64,000 nt of DNA from Anaeramoeba flamelloides (GCA_027625915.1 JANTQA010000060.1:5518001-5582000); one strand, 5' to 3'; shown: positions 34,580-46,349, numbered from the stretch's first letter. Numbers and translations are program-made. Notes: a model not told the origin generated them from the sequence alone.

Positions 34580-37500
34580 AGATATATAGATATAGATATG
34601 CAAGTATTTTGTATTTTATTTAACGGAGAAAAATGATGTTAAATATTTAAATAGAAAAAAAAACATACAACAAATTGCAAAAACAAAAAAGGAAAGGAAA
34701 AAGAAAATGGATAAAGAAAAAGAAAAAGAAAAAATCGAAAAAGATAAATAGAAAAAGAAAAGAAAAAGTAAAGGGAAACTTGGAAAAAGGAAAAAGGAAA
34801 AATGAAAAAGATAAAAAGAAAAAGAAAAGATAATTATAAATGACTTACAACTAATTCTGTTGGATTATTGTGATTTAAATTTTTTTTTTTTTCATCGCCT
34901 ATTTTGTTAATGTCCCAGATATGAATGCGTTTATCATCTCCAGAACTAGCAAAGGTGGTTGGATAATGTGGATTCCAGCAAACTTTATAAACTTTATCTT
35001 TATGACTTTTAAAGGTATGGAGGGATTTTTCGATTTTTCTGAGATCCCATAAGCGAATAGTCTTTAATTTAATATAAAGGTGTAATAAATAATTATTATT
35101 AACAATAAAAAAAATAGTATAAATTAAAATTAACAATCGTTCTGTATTAAAAATAACAAATGATCAAAGATAGATTCTTGTACTTTATCAGATGATGCAG
35201 TGAGAAGAAAGTGTTGATTATCAGGGTTAAAGGCAATGGAATTAACTTCCTCGTCGTGTGCTTTAATATCAATTGTTGGTTTTTCTTCTCTAATATCAAA
35301 TATTTTTAAAGTTTTGTCATCAGCAACGCTACCAAAGACATTTCCATTAAAGGGGTGCCATTGAACATCCTAAAAGAAAAAGAAAAAACAATAAAAAAAT
35401 AAATAAAAAAAATAAAAATGGTCAAATATTAAATATAGGATTTTAATAAGAAATTTCGAAACATATATTTGAAAAAAAAAATTAATTTTTCTCTCTCATA
35501 CTTTCCTTTCGATGACAGGATTTTATGATCATATAATAGCCTATTATAAACCTTGAAATTTTATAATAGACTAAAAATTTCTCTTTGAGGAAACTTTAAA
35601 TTTTGAATTTTTTCACAACAAACCTAATGAATGATCAACAATTCGAAAAAAATTCAGATTTTTTGTGGATATTTAATTTCTAAACACCAAAAAAATCAAA
35701 AAGTATAAAAATATTCCAAAGTTATTATTAAATTGGATCTTTCATTTTTTGGAATCTTTCTTTTGAATTTTTTTTCATAAAACAACAAGATTTTTTTCAC
35801 AGTCTTGCATATAAGAAATTTTTTTTTCAATTCTTAAAATTTTTTTAATAGCACAACAATTTTTTTTTCCTGATATTATCAAGTGGAAACATTTTTTTAT
35901 TCTAGACTAACATAAAATCTGAAATTCTTTAATATAGTCTAGAATAGAAAAGTTTTTTTTTGATTTTATAAAGAGATAAAAATTGATTTTTTATTGATTC
36001 TAAATTTCATATTAAGTTTGCCAGAAAACATCTATATAAACTAAAATTCAAAATTTTTCAGAAAATTAAAACTGTTCAAAAGAATCACAATAATATAATT
36101 TCATTCAAATTTGAAATAATTTTGATTTTTGAAATATTAGGAAAATCATTTTTTCATCTTTTAGTTTTTTATATTTTTTCATTTTATTTTTTGAATTACC
36201 CAACCTGTTTCGTTTGATCAATAATTTTTTCAAACAGTTGATATTATGTTAAAGTTGAGTTTTTGAAAATAGAATATCTCAAATAAAATTATTTCAATGG
36301 TATCTAACCATTTGATCTATTGTTCATTGCTAATTAAATTTAAAGAAATTTACCAATGAATTTTTTTGTTTGCCCATCTCCAAAATTTTTAACACTCCAA
36401 TAATTTATTTGTATTGATAATAATTTATTTTTTTGTTTTTTGAGTGTTGTAATTTATAAACAATTGTTAACATTTCAATTAGTGAATGGTTCTAATTTAT
36501 TATTTCTTCGGGAATTGATTAAATAAGTTTTTTTTTTTCAAAAATTGAATTTTGGTGTGTTAAAAAATTTTGAATTGGAGTTTATATATAAACTAGATTC
36601 CAAAATTTTGGGCACAGTTTAAACAGTTGAAAGAATAACAATACTAAACTTTACATTCAATTTGGAAAGAATTTTGATTTTACAAACTATTTCATTTTTT
36701 TTCTATTTTGTTTTGTTTTCATTTCCTTTTTTTCGAGTTACGTAATCTGTTTCGTAAGATCTGGAATTTTTAATCGATGGTTGATAGAAGATTAGTTGTT
36801 TAGTTTGTTAAATAGAAAAATCACATGCAATTGGCCGATGGTATCTTATCATTTGATCAATCAACTATTGTTGGTGAAATTTCAACAAATTTATCAATGC
36901 ATTTTTTGTTCCGTTCTTTTAATCATTTTGTAAACACAAATTTTAATTTTTCATTTTATATTTTTTCTTTTATTTGGATGAAAATAATTACTTATAAAAA
37001 CATTACTACTGGGTTAACTTAAATGTGATTTTATATTACGTTTGGAAAAATATAATAAATTTTGTTTTTTTTTTGCCTATTTTTGTTTTTGGGTGTGTAC
37101 AAATTTTTGGAATGGGGTTTATATATTTAAAATCAATTGAAATTGGTTTATTTTTTTTTTAAGCAAAATCGTCTTTTTAAAATTATCAAATTTTTCTTTT
37201 GAAAAAATAGTAAAAATGTAGAATAAGAAAATGGTAATAAATATGATTACTTCAATATCTTTACTGTGGATTGAATAAGTTTTCAGTGGATTGATTTTGG
37301 TTGAATTAGGTTTGTTGATATCCCAAATACAAATTAATGAATCGTAGCTTCCGCTTAATAATAATTCTGGGTGATATGGGTTCCAACTAATTCCATATCT
37401 ATAAAATTATATTTGTAGAAAAATAAATAAATTTTGGTATAAAATAAATCTGAGATTAAAGTTAAGATATTTTAATTAATAAGAGTTAAAAAAATACCCT

Positions 37501-40500
37501 TCGTTTTTATGGCCAGAACAAGTGTATTTGTATTTATATTCATCGTCTTCTTTCATGAAAATATAAATTGAATTATTCCCTGCCTTTGTTGCAAGAATAT
37601 CATTATTTTTTGGATTAATCGACACTCTGTTAACTTCGCTTTCATGTGGTGTTGTTTTTATTTTGACAATTTTTTTTGTTTCTATTATAAATAAGATTAA
37701 AACAAAATATTATTTAAGATTTATTAATTAAGATGGCAAAAAGAAATTTAAAGATTGAGTTATGTTTATTTTTTTAACTTTTATTTTATATTGTTTTGAT
37801 AAAAATATATTTATTAATTGAGTTTTATTATAATTTTTTTTAGCTGGTAAAATATCTTTAAATTTTTATATTCAATTGAATAATTTTTGACTTGTTATAA
37901 CATATAAATTTCTTCTTCTTCTTCTTCTTCTTCTTTTTTTTTTTGAAATTTGTTGTCTGGTTTTTTTCTAAAATAAAAAAAAAAAAATTAATCTTCAATT
38001 TTTATTGAAAAGAAGAGCGGAATATCATCATTATTTTCACTATTTTCTTTGCAATAAAAATTAAAAAATCTAAAAAACCACGCCTTAAGTAGTTTTAATT
38101 CTTATTTTCATTGTAATAAAATACAATAAAAAAGGTCTGTAAGGTGAAACTTTCTTTAAAAAAAAAAAAAAAAAAAACTAAATACAAGTTTTGTTGCTAA
38201 ATAAAAAGAGGAATATAAATCATGTTTTTTTTTTCGTTTGAAAACAATAATAATAATCTAGATAAGAAGACAACTACAAAATCTAGTGATTAATAATTTT
38301 TTGATTTTTACTATTTAATCATAATATTCTTCAATATTGAATATTTAATATATATATATATATAAACTTTATTTCTGTCAAACGCGCCCAAATTTTTTTT
38401 TCAAATATAAATTATTTTTGATAATTAACCTTTGGGGGGCAAATAAAAAATAAGTTGAATAATAGACATCGAGGAATAGCCTATATACGTATGAAGTTAA
38501 TCTAATATATCAAAATATTTGCTGAGAAAATGAAATTATTTTGGAATTTACTAAATTAGAAAAATTTTGAAATAATTTCACTTTTAATTAGTCTATATAA
38601 GTTAAATTCAAGAACAAAATTTTAATTTTCTAAAATCGTCAAAATCTAAAAACCATATAAAAAATTATTCTTGAAGAAAACTGTCGAAAAAATGTTATTA
38701 TATGGTGTTTAGGGATTTAAAAACTTATGAATTTGAAATTTCACAAATTATCTTAACAGATATTCATATGTTTATGATAAAAATTAATTAAAAAAAAAAT
38801 TCTGCAACTTGTGTAAAAATCATTCGAATCTGGAAATTATAGAAGATATCGATCATTTTCTCCGGCTCTGTCCATTCTAGGGAAAAAATCGAAAAATTTG
38901 GATTAAGGAATTAATTCAAATAAATAAAAATAATAAACAATTAAAGAATAATATTCTTGATATTATTTTAAACAAAGACTCATTATTTATTTTATCATTA
39001 GTTAATGATAAAGAAATTTATGACTCTTTATTGAAATTTCTTAACAAAAATTTAGAAATTACAAAAAACCGAATGGATGTAAGAAGAAACGAATTTCCTC
39101 CCTTCAAAATAAAAAAAAAAACTTATGAATTTTGTAAATTAAAGAATTTCTGATTTAATTTTTAACAGAATAATAGTTATTTTTTCTTCTTCAATTATTT
39201 TTCAACAATAAATGTTGTCGAAGTGAATTTGATTTTACTTTTACATTCTAAAAACAAAAAAAGACACCCATTCCATTTGAGGAAAGTTTTTTATTTTAAG
39301 AGCCTTTCAAAATCAACTCAATAAATTACAATTTTGTTCTTCTTCTTTTTTTTTTTACACTTCTTCATTTTTTTAGATAAACTCTTTATTTTTCCTCTTT
39401 TTTTTTTTAGAAATCTTAATCAATTTTAATAATTATAGTTTTGAAATATTACCTAAGAGATGATGAGATTGTTTTTTTTTTTTTTTACCCATTTTAAAAT
39501 AATTTTAAATTAATCAAACATAAAAAAATGTAATTGTTTTTTTTTTTTTTTTTTATTGAGGAGGAAGTGTAGATTACACTCTAAGTGCCCTTTTACTTAA
39601 ATTCCCTTTCAGAAATTTAAGCGTAAAATCATAGATTTCACGATTATTAATTAACGAAAATAATTTTAAGCCATCATAATTTAAAATTATTTCATTAAAA
39701 TTTAATTCTTTTAATTTTTTCAGAATAATTAATCTATCTTTTTTATAGGAAGGACATACCCATAAAAAGTGATCAATATTTTCTATTATTTCCTTATGTT
39801 CATATTTTAAACATAAAGGACCAAATTGATTGCAATTATTACCAATTAACATAATAATATCTATTTAAGCAGTTGGTAAATGTTCTGAATTTTAGAATTG
39901 TTGAACTTGATGGATAACTTAAATATCTTTGATTAATAAATAAATTTTTTTGGTTTTTAATTATTGCGAAATATTTTTGTACCTTCCAACTGGTAGAATT
40001 CAACAACTCATTATAATTATAATTATAAATTTCTTTTTTTAAGAAGGTTTAAACTCTCCGACTTCCAGTTAATTTTATTTTTTTATTCTTTGATTAAATT
40101 TTATTAATTTTTCCAGATAGGGTAGAGATAATTCTTTTTAATTTATTTTTGAATTTGAATTTCTTTTTTATTGATTGATATTACCAAATTTTCGAATTTA
40201 AATTCTGTTTTATAAATAAGAATTGGTGTGTTTCTGTTTATTTTGCAGATTTCAGTAATACATGTATTAATCCAAGAGTTTAAATAGTTTAGGGTTGCTA
40301 TTTTATAATTATATATTTCTAATCCATATGTTAATTGACTTAATATAAAAAGATTTAAATAATCTTATTTTTTAAATTATTTGTTAATAAATTATTATTG
40401 AATAATTGTTTAGAACTATTATAAGTTTCTTTTGCCTTTTTTAGGTTATAGACAAAAAATGTAATTGTTAAACTAAACTCCATTCCAAAAATTTGTACAC

Positions 40501-43500
40501 GCTCAAAAAAATCAAAAATAAGTAAAAAAAAATCAAAATTTATTATATTTTTCCAAACGTAATATAAAATCGCATTTAAGTTAACTCAGTAGTAATGTTT
40601 TTATAAGTAATCATTTTCATTCAAATAAAATATAAGAAAAAAATTTAAAACTCAAAAAAAAAAACCTGTGTGTCCAAAATGATGAAACGATCGGTACAAA
40701 AAATGTATTGGTAAATTTGTTCAAATTTCACTAACAATTTTTTAAAAGAGTTTAAAATCAATACATTTTTCCCAATCAAAAAAATAAAAAACACAATTAA
40801 ATATGTAAAAAACAAATCAGTTAAAGGATTTCAAAAAATTGAGAATTTAAAATTTATTATTGATGAGGAAAATGCTTTAAACTTCAAATCAATAAATTAC
40901 AAAAATTTTAAAAGTTTTTTTAGTACAATTCAAAATATATTTAATAATTGGTTAATCAATCCTACGTATAAAACAATTGAATATATCAAAAAAAAAAAAA
41001 AAAAAAAAATTAATTCTATTCATCCATAAAAAAGGAGATGAAGGAGTCGCTTTGAATTATAGACCAATATCTATAAACCAAAGTTTACCAAGATTATTTC
41101 TTAAAATGCTATGCCAATTAATTGAACCTTGTTAGAGTTTTATTCATAAATCGCAATTTGGTTTTCGGAAAAAATTTGATACCCGCATTGCTGTATTAAA
41201 TTTCAAAAATACTTATAATGAGATAACTTCAAATAATAAAAATGAAAAAAATAATAAAACATATATTATAATGATTGATATAGCAAAATGTTTTGACCCA
41301 ACCAATTTTAAAATAATTCAAAAAGACATAAAAAAAATTATTTTAAATAAAATTATCAAAACTTTTTTATTAAAATATTTATCAAGGTAAGGGGCTTGGG
41401 ATATTCCAAGGCCCTTATCACCGATTATATTTGCTCTTATTTCACCTTTTACTTTTATTAGAAAATAATACCAACAACAAATCATTGTCAAATGTTTGCA
41501 GATGAATAATATTAATTATTAAAGGAAATATAAATCAAATAAATCAAAAATTAAATTTAATATATGAAATAATAACTCAATTTAGATTAAAACCTAATAA
41601 AAAAAAACAGAAATTTCAAAAAGATTTATCAAAGATTAAATATTTAGGTATTTACTTGGATAAAATATCACATGTAGTATATAATCTGAAAAATGCAAAA
41701 GAAACTTTATAATAATTATAAACAATTATTTAATAATAATTTATTAATAAATAATTTGAAAATTAGATTATTTAAATCTTTTTTATGAAGCCAATTAACA
41801 TATGGATTAGAAATATATAATTATAAAATAAAAACTTTAAATTATTTAAATTCTTGGATTAATTCATGAGTTACTGAAATATGCAAAATAAACAGAAACA
41901 CGCCAGTTCTTATATATAAAGCAGAATTTAAATTTGAAAGTTTTGTAATTTTAAGTAATAAAAAGATATTTAAATTCAAAAATAAATTATAAGAATTATC
42001 TCTTCCATATCTTGTTTGGAAAAATTAATAAAATTCAATCAAATAAGCAACAATAAAATTAATTGGAATATAAAAAACCTAAAGATAATGAAAATTGAAA
42101 TTTTTAATTATAATTATAGAGAGTTGCTAAATTCTACCTCAAGAAAACCGACGTTAGGTTTTTTTAATTTAAGAAATATACTGAAAATTTCTTAAATTTT
42201 CGGTTTATTTCTTGAATCAAAAAAAAAAAAAAAAAAACCTAGGCACTCGACGGTACTTGACGACACTCAACGACACTCCTCAACAATATTTTAAAAATAA
42301 TAAAAAACCAAAATTCTAATATTTGTTACCCAAAAATATAAAAGTTATCCTTCAGTTCAATATTTTTATTTTTTAATACTTTTACGAACTGCCTAAATAG
42401 GTATTACTATGTAATAAAAAAAAATTTAAATAAATTTTGTCCTTTATGTTTAAAATATAAGCAAAAGGAAATAATCGAAAATATTGATCATTTTTTATGG
42501 GTCTGTCCTTCCTATGAAAAAGATAGATTAATATTTTATAACAAACTAAAAAAATTAAATTTTAATGAAATAATTTTAAACTGTGACAGTTCAAGACTAT
42601 TTTCATTAATTAACAACCGTGAAATCTATGATTTTACGCTTAAATTTCCTTTCAGAAATTTCCGAAAAGGGAATTTAAGTATAAGAGCATTTAGAGTGTA
42701 AATTACACTTCTTCCTCAATAAAAAAAAAAAGAATACAAATTAAAAAAAACCTAACGGCAAATAGGGGGTAATTTTGTTGAATCACCTCTCCCCAATAAT
42801 AATAATAAAAATAAAAAGTAAAGTCTTTTAAATAAAAAATAGTTTTGTTTTCAGCCAGACTTGGCATTAACAATGGGAAAATTCATTTCATGATGATATA
42901 AGTAAAGGAAATAAACTAAATTCCAAAATTTTGGAGATAGTTTAAACAGTTGAAAGAATAACAAGACCCCACTTTACTTTCAATTTGGAAATAATTTTGA
43001 TTTTTCAAACTTTTTCATTTTTTGTCTTTTCTGTTTTGTTTTCATTTCCTTTTAGCCAGTTATTTAATCTGTTTCGTTAGATCTGGAATTTTTTTTCGAT
43101 GGTTGATAGAGGTTAGTGTTGAGTTTGTTAAAGCCCTAGTACTAATATAACAGCAAAAAATTGCCATTTTTTTTTGTCATTTTTTTTTAAATTAGCTTGT
43201 TTGGAATATCTTTAAGTTATAGTTTTGAACCAATTATTTGGCTAGGTTTGAATAGTGATCATTTTTACATTTCAGGCAACCTTTTATTCATGGGGTTTTT
43301 TGAAAAAGGAGATTGTAAAAAAAAAGACAAAATAAATGTAACATTTTTTGCTTTTATATTGGGACTAGGGCTTTAAATAGAAAAACCACATACAATTGGC
43401 TGATGGTTTCTATTCATTTGATCGATCAACTATTGTTGGTGAAATTTCAACATATTTACCAATACAATTTTTGTTCCAGCTCGTTTCATTATTTTGGACA

Positions 43501-44491
43501 CACCGATTTTTATTTTTTCAGTTTTAAATTTTTTTCTTAGATTTGGATGAAACTTATTACTTATAAAAACAATAATACTGAGTTAACTTAAATGTTTTTT
43601 TATATTACGTTTCGAAAAATATAATAAATTGAGTTTTATTTTGCCTAATTTTGTTTTTGGGTGTGTCAAAATTTTTGGAATGGGGTTTATAATCTCAGAA
43701 TTTCGATAAGGTAGAACTTGGTTAAAATTTCTCAAAATAACATTTCTAATCGGTTTTTTTGATGATCTTGGGTGTTTCTAGTGGCACTCAGTAAAATATT
43801 TTGGGTTTGAAATAAAAATTTTCAACAAAAATATTATTTACTTGTCTGGTACAGCTATCCATTGTGTAGTAAGTGACTGATTTTCAAGCTGGTGAAGAAT
43901 AATAAATCTGCAAGAATCTTTTCGAGTCAGCACCCACTCCAACTCTAATTCATCAGTCTGTTGCATTTCTTGGGAATCAGGTTCATCATATAAATATGGA
44001 TCTTCATCAAAACTTGATGAGGTATCTGAACCAGAAGAAGTACTCTGTGCAAAAGAAAATAGATCTTCATCTACAGACTGATCAGAGGACTCTGAATCTA
44101 AATTAAATTTTACACCAAATTTTTCTTCTTCATCGTCACTATTTTCATCCTCGGATTCGTCTTCTTGTTGTACCCGAGTTCCAATTTTTTTCGTTTTCTT
44201 TTTCTGGTTTTTTTCTTTGTTGTGTTTGGTTTTTTTTGAATAGAGATCGCTAATTTTGTTTGTGTTTTGTTTTTCGCTTTCGTTCACATTACCGAAAAGA
44301 GTATTTTGTTGCAAGTTGTTAATTTCGTCAATGTTTCCTTATAATTTGTGTTGGTTCAAGTTTTTTTATATTGGTGTTTGGTAATTAAAGAATTTTTGGA
44401 TTATTAATTTTGGAAAGAATTGTTTTTGTTTTTGTTTTTGTTTTTTTTTCTTTTTTCCTGTTGAAAGAGAGTGTTTACTTTTTCTGGACAT
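34361..44491 (-). CDS. RBBP4/RBBP7/MSI1-like WD40 histone chaperone
   Basis: Minus-strand exons, 5' to 3': 44491-44479 (ATG), 44337-43842, 38069 to about 37991, then an unresolved junction, 37681-37498, 37398-37251, 35369-35184, 35061-34849, 34531-34361 (TAA). All other junctions are GT...AG and phase-matched. The protein starts MSRKRNIDEI. About 115 acidic, Ser-rich residues precede a segment ending SLTTQWIAVPDK, like ALEWPSLTAQWLP of RBBP4. WD repeats follow: SGHKNEGYGISWNP, DVQWHPFNGNVFGSVADDKT, FKSHKDKVYKVCWNP, FASSGDDKRIHIWD, and a last exon like the family end (HRAVIRDFCWSPTIPWALSS). The family binds histone H4/H3 and serves in Sin3, NuRD, PRC2, CAF-1 and HAT1 complexes. The C-terminal five exons are certain; the two N-terminal ones are well supported by phase and motif. 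After ...FFSIKIE no GT donor exists before an in-frame TAA, so one exon or splice site is missing from my model. Confidence 0.85.
34545..34605. repeat. TATAGA/TA microsatellite
   Basis: Mixed (AT)n and TATAGA units in the last intron of the RBBP4-like gene; a purine-rich AAAAAG stretch (34680-34830) follows. That intron (34532-34848) shows nothing else. Confidence 0.85.
36034..36588 (+). repeat. Inverted-repeat element family D, copy 3
   Basis: Lies in the 1881-bp intron 35370-37250 of the RBBP4-like gene, opposite to the gene's direction. Starts TATATAAACTAAAATTC, ends GAATTGGAGTTTATATAT. Nearly collinear with 24276-24825. Confidence 0.8.
36587..37127 (+). repeat. Inverted-repeat element family D, copy 4 (head to tail with copy 3)
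   Basis: Begins TATAAACTAGATTCCAAAATT and ends AATTTTTGGAATGGGGTTTATA; these ends are inverted repeats of about 27 bp. It shares the TATATA boundary with copy 3, as if one landed at the TA target of the other. It also shows the uninterrupted form (GTTTGTTAAATAG) of the site that carries a nested insertion in the 42911 copy. Confidence 0.85.
37991..38069 (-). CDS. Third exon of the RBBP4-like gene, 3' border unresolved
   Basis: After the acceptor GTGGTTTTTTAG the frame demanded by the previous exon (phase 2) reads KFFNFYCKENSENNDDIPL and FFSIKIE. This resembles the [27 protein letters not shown] stretch of RBBP4 in pattern. An in-frame TAA follows at 37990-37988 with no GT before it. A further acceptor (TTTTATTTTAG, near 37968) precedes a K/E-rich open stretch that may be the next small exon. 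The next certain exon needs a donor leaving one base. Confidence 0.55.
38364..38810 (+). repeat. Dispersed repeat family A, copy 3 (diverged)
   Basis: Its first half (AAACTTTATTTCTGTCAAA, AATAATAGACAT, ATATACGTATGAAGTTAATCTAAT) aligns with the copies at 660-1190 and 63507-64000. The second half is hard to align. It abuts a LINE fragment. Confidence 0.5.
38812..39150 (+). mobile_element. LINE fragment (C-terminal zinc-knuckle part)
   Basis: Reads CNLCKNHSNLEIIEDIDHFL-RLCP, the CxxC...H...C knuckle found behind the reverse transcriptase of many non-LTR retrotransposons. It then continues in frame to LFILSLVNDKEIYDSLLKFL, similar to the same region of the copies at 39556-40445 and 40745-42735, but a more distant lineage. 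One stop interrupts the knuckle. Confidence 0.65.
39556..40445 (-). mobile_element. LINE, 5'-truncated copy with poly(A)
   Basis: The poly-T run at 39538-39556 is its poly(A) tail. Reverse-strand frame 39852-39574 encodes CPLC-related CLKYEHKEIIENIDHFLWVC and ends NLSKRALRV, as in the plus-strand copy near 42500-42700. Upstream sequence matches 41700-42115 of that copy with many stops, so only the last 0.9 kb is present and it is decayed. Confidence 0.8.
40469..40740 (-). repeat. Inverted-repeat element family D, copy 5 (half)
   Basis: The plus-strand text TAAACTAAACTCCATTCCAAAAATTTGTACAC is the reverse complement of the family's end. Only about 270 bp (the 3' half) remain, sandwiched between two LINE copies of opposite direction. 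Confidence 0.75.
40745..42735 (+). mobile_element. LINE (non-LTR retrotransposon), decayed, with foldback insertion
   Basis: Open stretches read FNNWLINPTYKTIEYIKK, then LFIHKKGDEGVALNYRPISI, SQFGFRKKFDTRIAVLNF and YIIMIDIAKCFDP. These are the NYRPIS, QxGFR and D-x-x-K-x-F-D motifs of reverse transcriptase. Further on, IIENIDHFLWVCPSYEKDR is the zinc-knuckle region. It ends after ACACTTCTTCCTCAAT with poly(A) (42721-42732). Many stops and shifts make it inactive; the endonuclease part is absent (5'-truncated). A foldback element (42119-42291) interrupts it. The whole lies in a 5.8-kb intron of the RBBP4-like gene, in antisense. Confidence 0.85.
42119..42291. repeat. Foldback element family C, copy 3, inserted in LINE
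   Basis: The shortest copy: ACCTCAAGAAAACCGACGTTAGG, a central hairpin (AAATATACTGAAAATTT / AAATTTTCGGTTTATTT), then CCTAGGCACTCGACGG ending GACACTCAACGACACTCC. LINE sequence continues on both sides, so it arrived after the LINE. Confidence 0.75.
42911..43691 (+). repeat. Inverted-repeat element family D, copy 6, carrying a nested element
   Basis: Starts ATAAACTAAATTCCAAAATTTTGG, ends TTTTTGGAATGGGGTTTATA. About 240 bp longer than its sisters because of the insertion at 43132-43372; apart from that it is collinear with 36587-37127. Confidence 0.85.
43132..43372. mobile_element. Nested 241-bp element with TTAA target duplication
   Basis: Flanked by TTAA at 43128-43131 and 43373-43376; the sister copy at 36587-37127 has a single TTAA here (GTTTGTTAAATAG). 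Terminal inverted repeats of about 35 bp, AGCCCTAGTACTAATATAAC against AGCCCTAGTCCCAATATAAA on the other strand. No coding sequence. Precise TTAA duplication is the mark of piggyBac-type transposition. Confidence 0.9.
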
Positions 44492-45716
44492 GTAATCTTT
44501 TGAATTAAAAAAAATAAAACGATTGAGAATAACGATTTTTGATGGAAATATTTTAAAAAAAAGAAAAGTAAAAATTCAAACAGTTAGACCTGAAGAAAAT
44601 TTAATAAAAAATGAAATTGTTTGGTAATAATCAGGAAAAAATGAAAAAAAATTGTGGTCAGTTTTGTTTAATTCAATCAACTGTTTTGTTTTTTGAAATT
44701 GTTTCAAATTTAACAATTAATTACAAGATCAAAATCCAGTACATTTAAGATAAAAATACAATTAAATTTCAATTGAAAAACAAGCATTCCCAAAAACTTT
44801 TTCGTTTTGAGGTTTTCATAAAAACACTTTCAGATTTTTGAAAGACAACATAAATATAAAATTAGGACAAGACAAGGAAAATTTTTTCAAAAAAAAATCT
44901 CTAAATTTTGTATTTTTCAAATACACTTATATAATTTACATTATTATACATAACAATTTTCAAAAAGGATTACAACTTTAATAGATATTAATAGGAATTG
45001 AAAAAAAAATGAAATTTTTCAGTAATATTTTTTTCATTTTTAATTGTAAAATTTTTGAATTTTTTAATTGACTTAGTAGAGTCATAATTTTCAAGTATTT
45101 TTATTAATAGTCTAAAAAGAAACATATTTTTCAATTTGAAAATAGCACAAAATATTTCAATCAAAAGATATCGCTAAATTAAATTGAAAATCTGATTTTT
45201 TATCTGTTTTTGGAATATTTTTTATCATTTTATTTTTTTCGATGTTTGGGTTTTTATATACGTTCCCGGTTGTTTTCTGCAAATTGCTTTAATATTTATT
45301 CTTTTTTCAATCTTAATGTTCAATCAAAAATTAATTCATTTCAACTTTTTTCATTAAAAAAATACCCCAAAAATAGGTGTTTTTTCAAAAGTCAGTGTTT
45401 TTGAAAAGGGGGGTATTCAGATTTTCATGAGTTTAAAAGCTATCTTTTTTTTATTACATAAAATTATAATAAATTTGAAAAAATAATTTATAAAAGAAGT
45501 ATAACTGAAATCCAATATATGATTTTGGCTAACTTTAATTTTCAGTGTTTAAATTTTCCTTGTAGTGTACAACTTTTAAAAATTTCAAATAAATTCTTCT
45601 TTTATCTTTTTTGAAGGTATTAGTATCTAGCTGGGGGAAGTTATAGAATTCAAGTTAGTTGTCATTGAATCTAAATCATATTAGTTCTCCTTGGTTCAAA
45701 TTTCCTAAAATTCTAT

Positions 45717-45918
45717 TACAGTCATTTTCACTTTTAAGGTACAAACTTTCAACAGTTTTTAAGGTACAAAAAAATCTCAAATTAAGGAACAAAATTTGGA
45801 ATTTTTTTTTTTTTACAATTTTATTTACTAGAATTTGAATTTTGTACTTTAATTTGAGATTTTTTTTATACCTTAAATTTCGTTGAAAGTTTGTGTCTTA
45901 AAATTGAAACGGACTTTA
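45717..45918. mobile_element. Palindromic miniature element G, copy 2
   Basis: TACAGTCATTTTCACTTTTAAGG at the left, TTAAAATTGAAACGGACTTTA at the right. The inner arms AAATCTCAAATTAAGG / TTTAATTTGAGATTTT pair. The central loop is inverted relative to the other copies, a common outcome in elements of this shape. Confidence 0.75.
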
Positions 45919-46349
45919 TAATAAAAAATTTCTAAAAGTTTAGCTCTTTAATTAAAAATGATCCTTTATTTTTCAAAAAATTGAAGAATTTTTGAAAATT
46001 TTCTATATTTCATGACCGAATAAAGGGTTTAGTTATCAATATACAAAATTTAAAACTTGAAAAATATCTTTCTTAAATGTGTATTGAAATTGAAGATTAG
46101 TTGGTTAAAAAATTCAATTTTTTTCAAAAATTTAATTATAATAAATTCAAATATATTTCATAAATTTTTTAGTTCAATTTCCTTTTTTGATCTCAATTAT
46201 CTCAACTTTGAAAAAAGGTTAAGAGAATTAATCTTTTGAAGGAAAAACAAATTTTCAAAGTTTTATTAACATTTTAACAGATAAAATACTTTATTCAATG
46301 CTTGTATAAAAAAATTTGTAAAATGGAAAATGAAGAAAAAATTTACATA

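Noticed and set aside
38800-38825. Family A as the upstream part of the LINE, since one copy ends at a LINE zinc knuckle (TGCAACTTGTGT)
   Set aside because: The other two A copies end in a similar TGCAACTT/TGTAACC but show no LINE sequence beyond, and A does not align with the LINE copies upstream of the knuckle.
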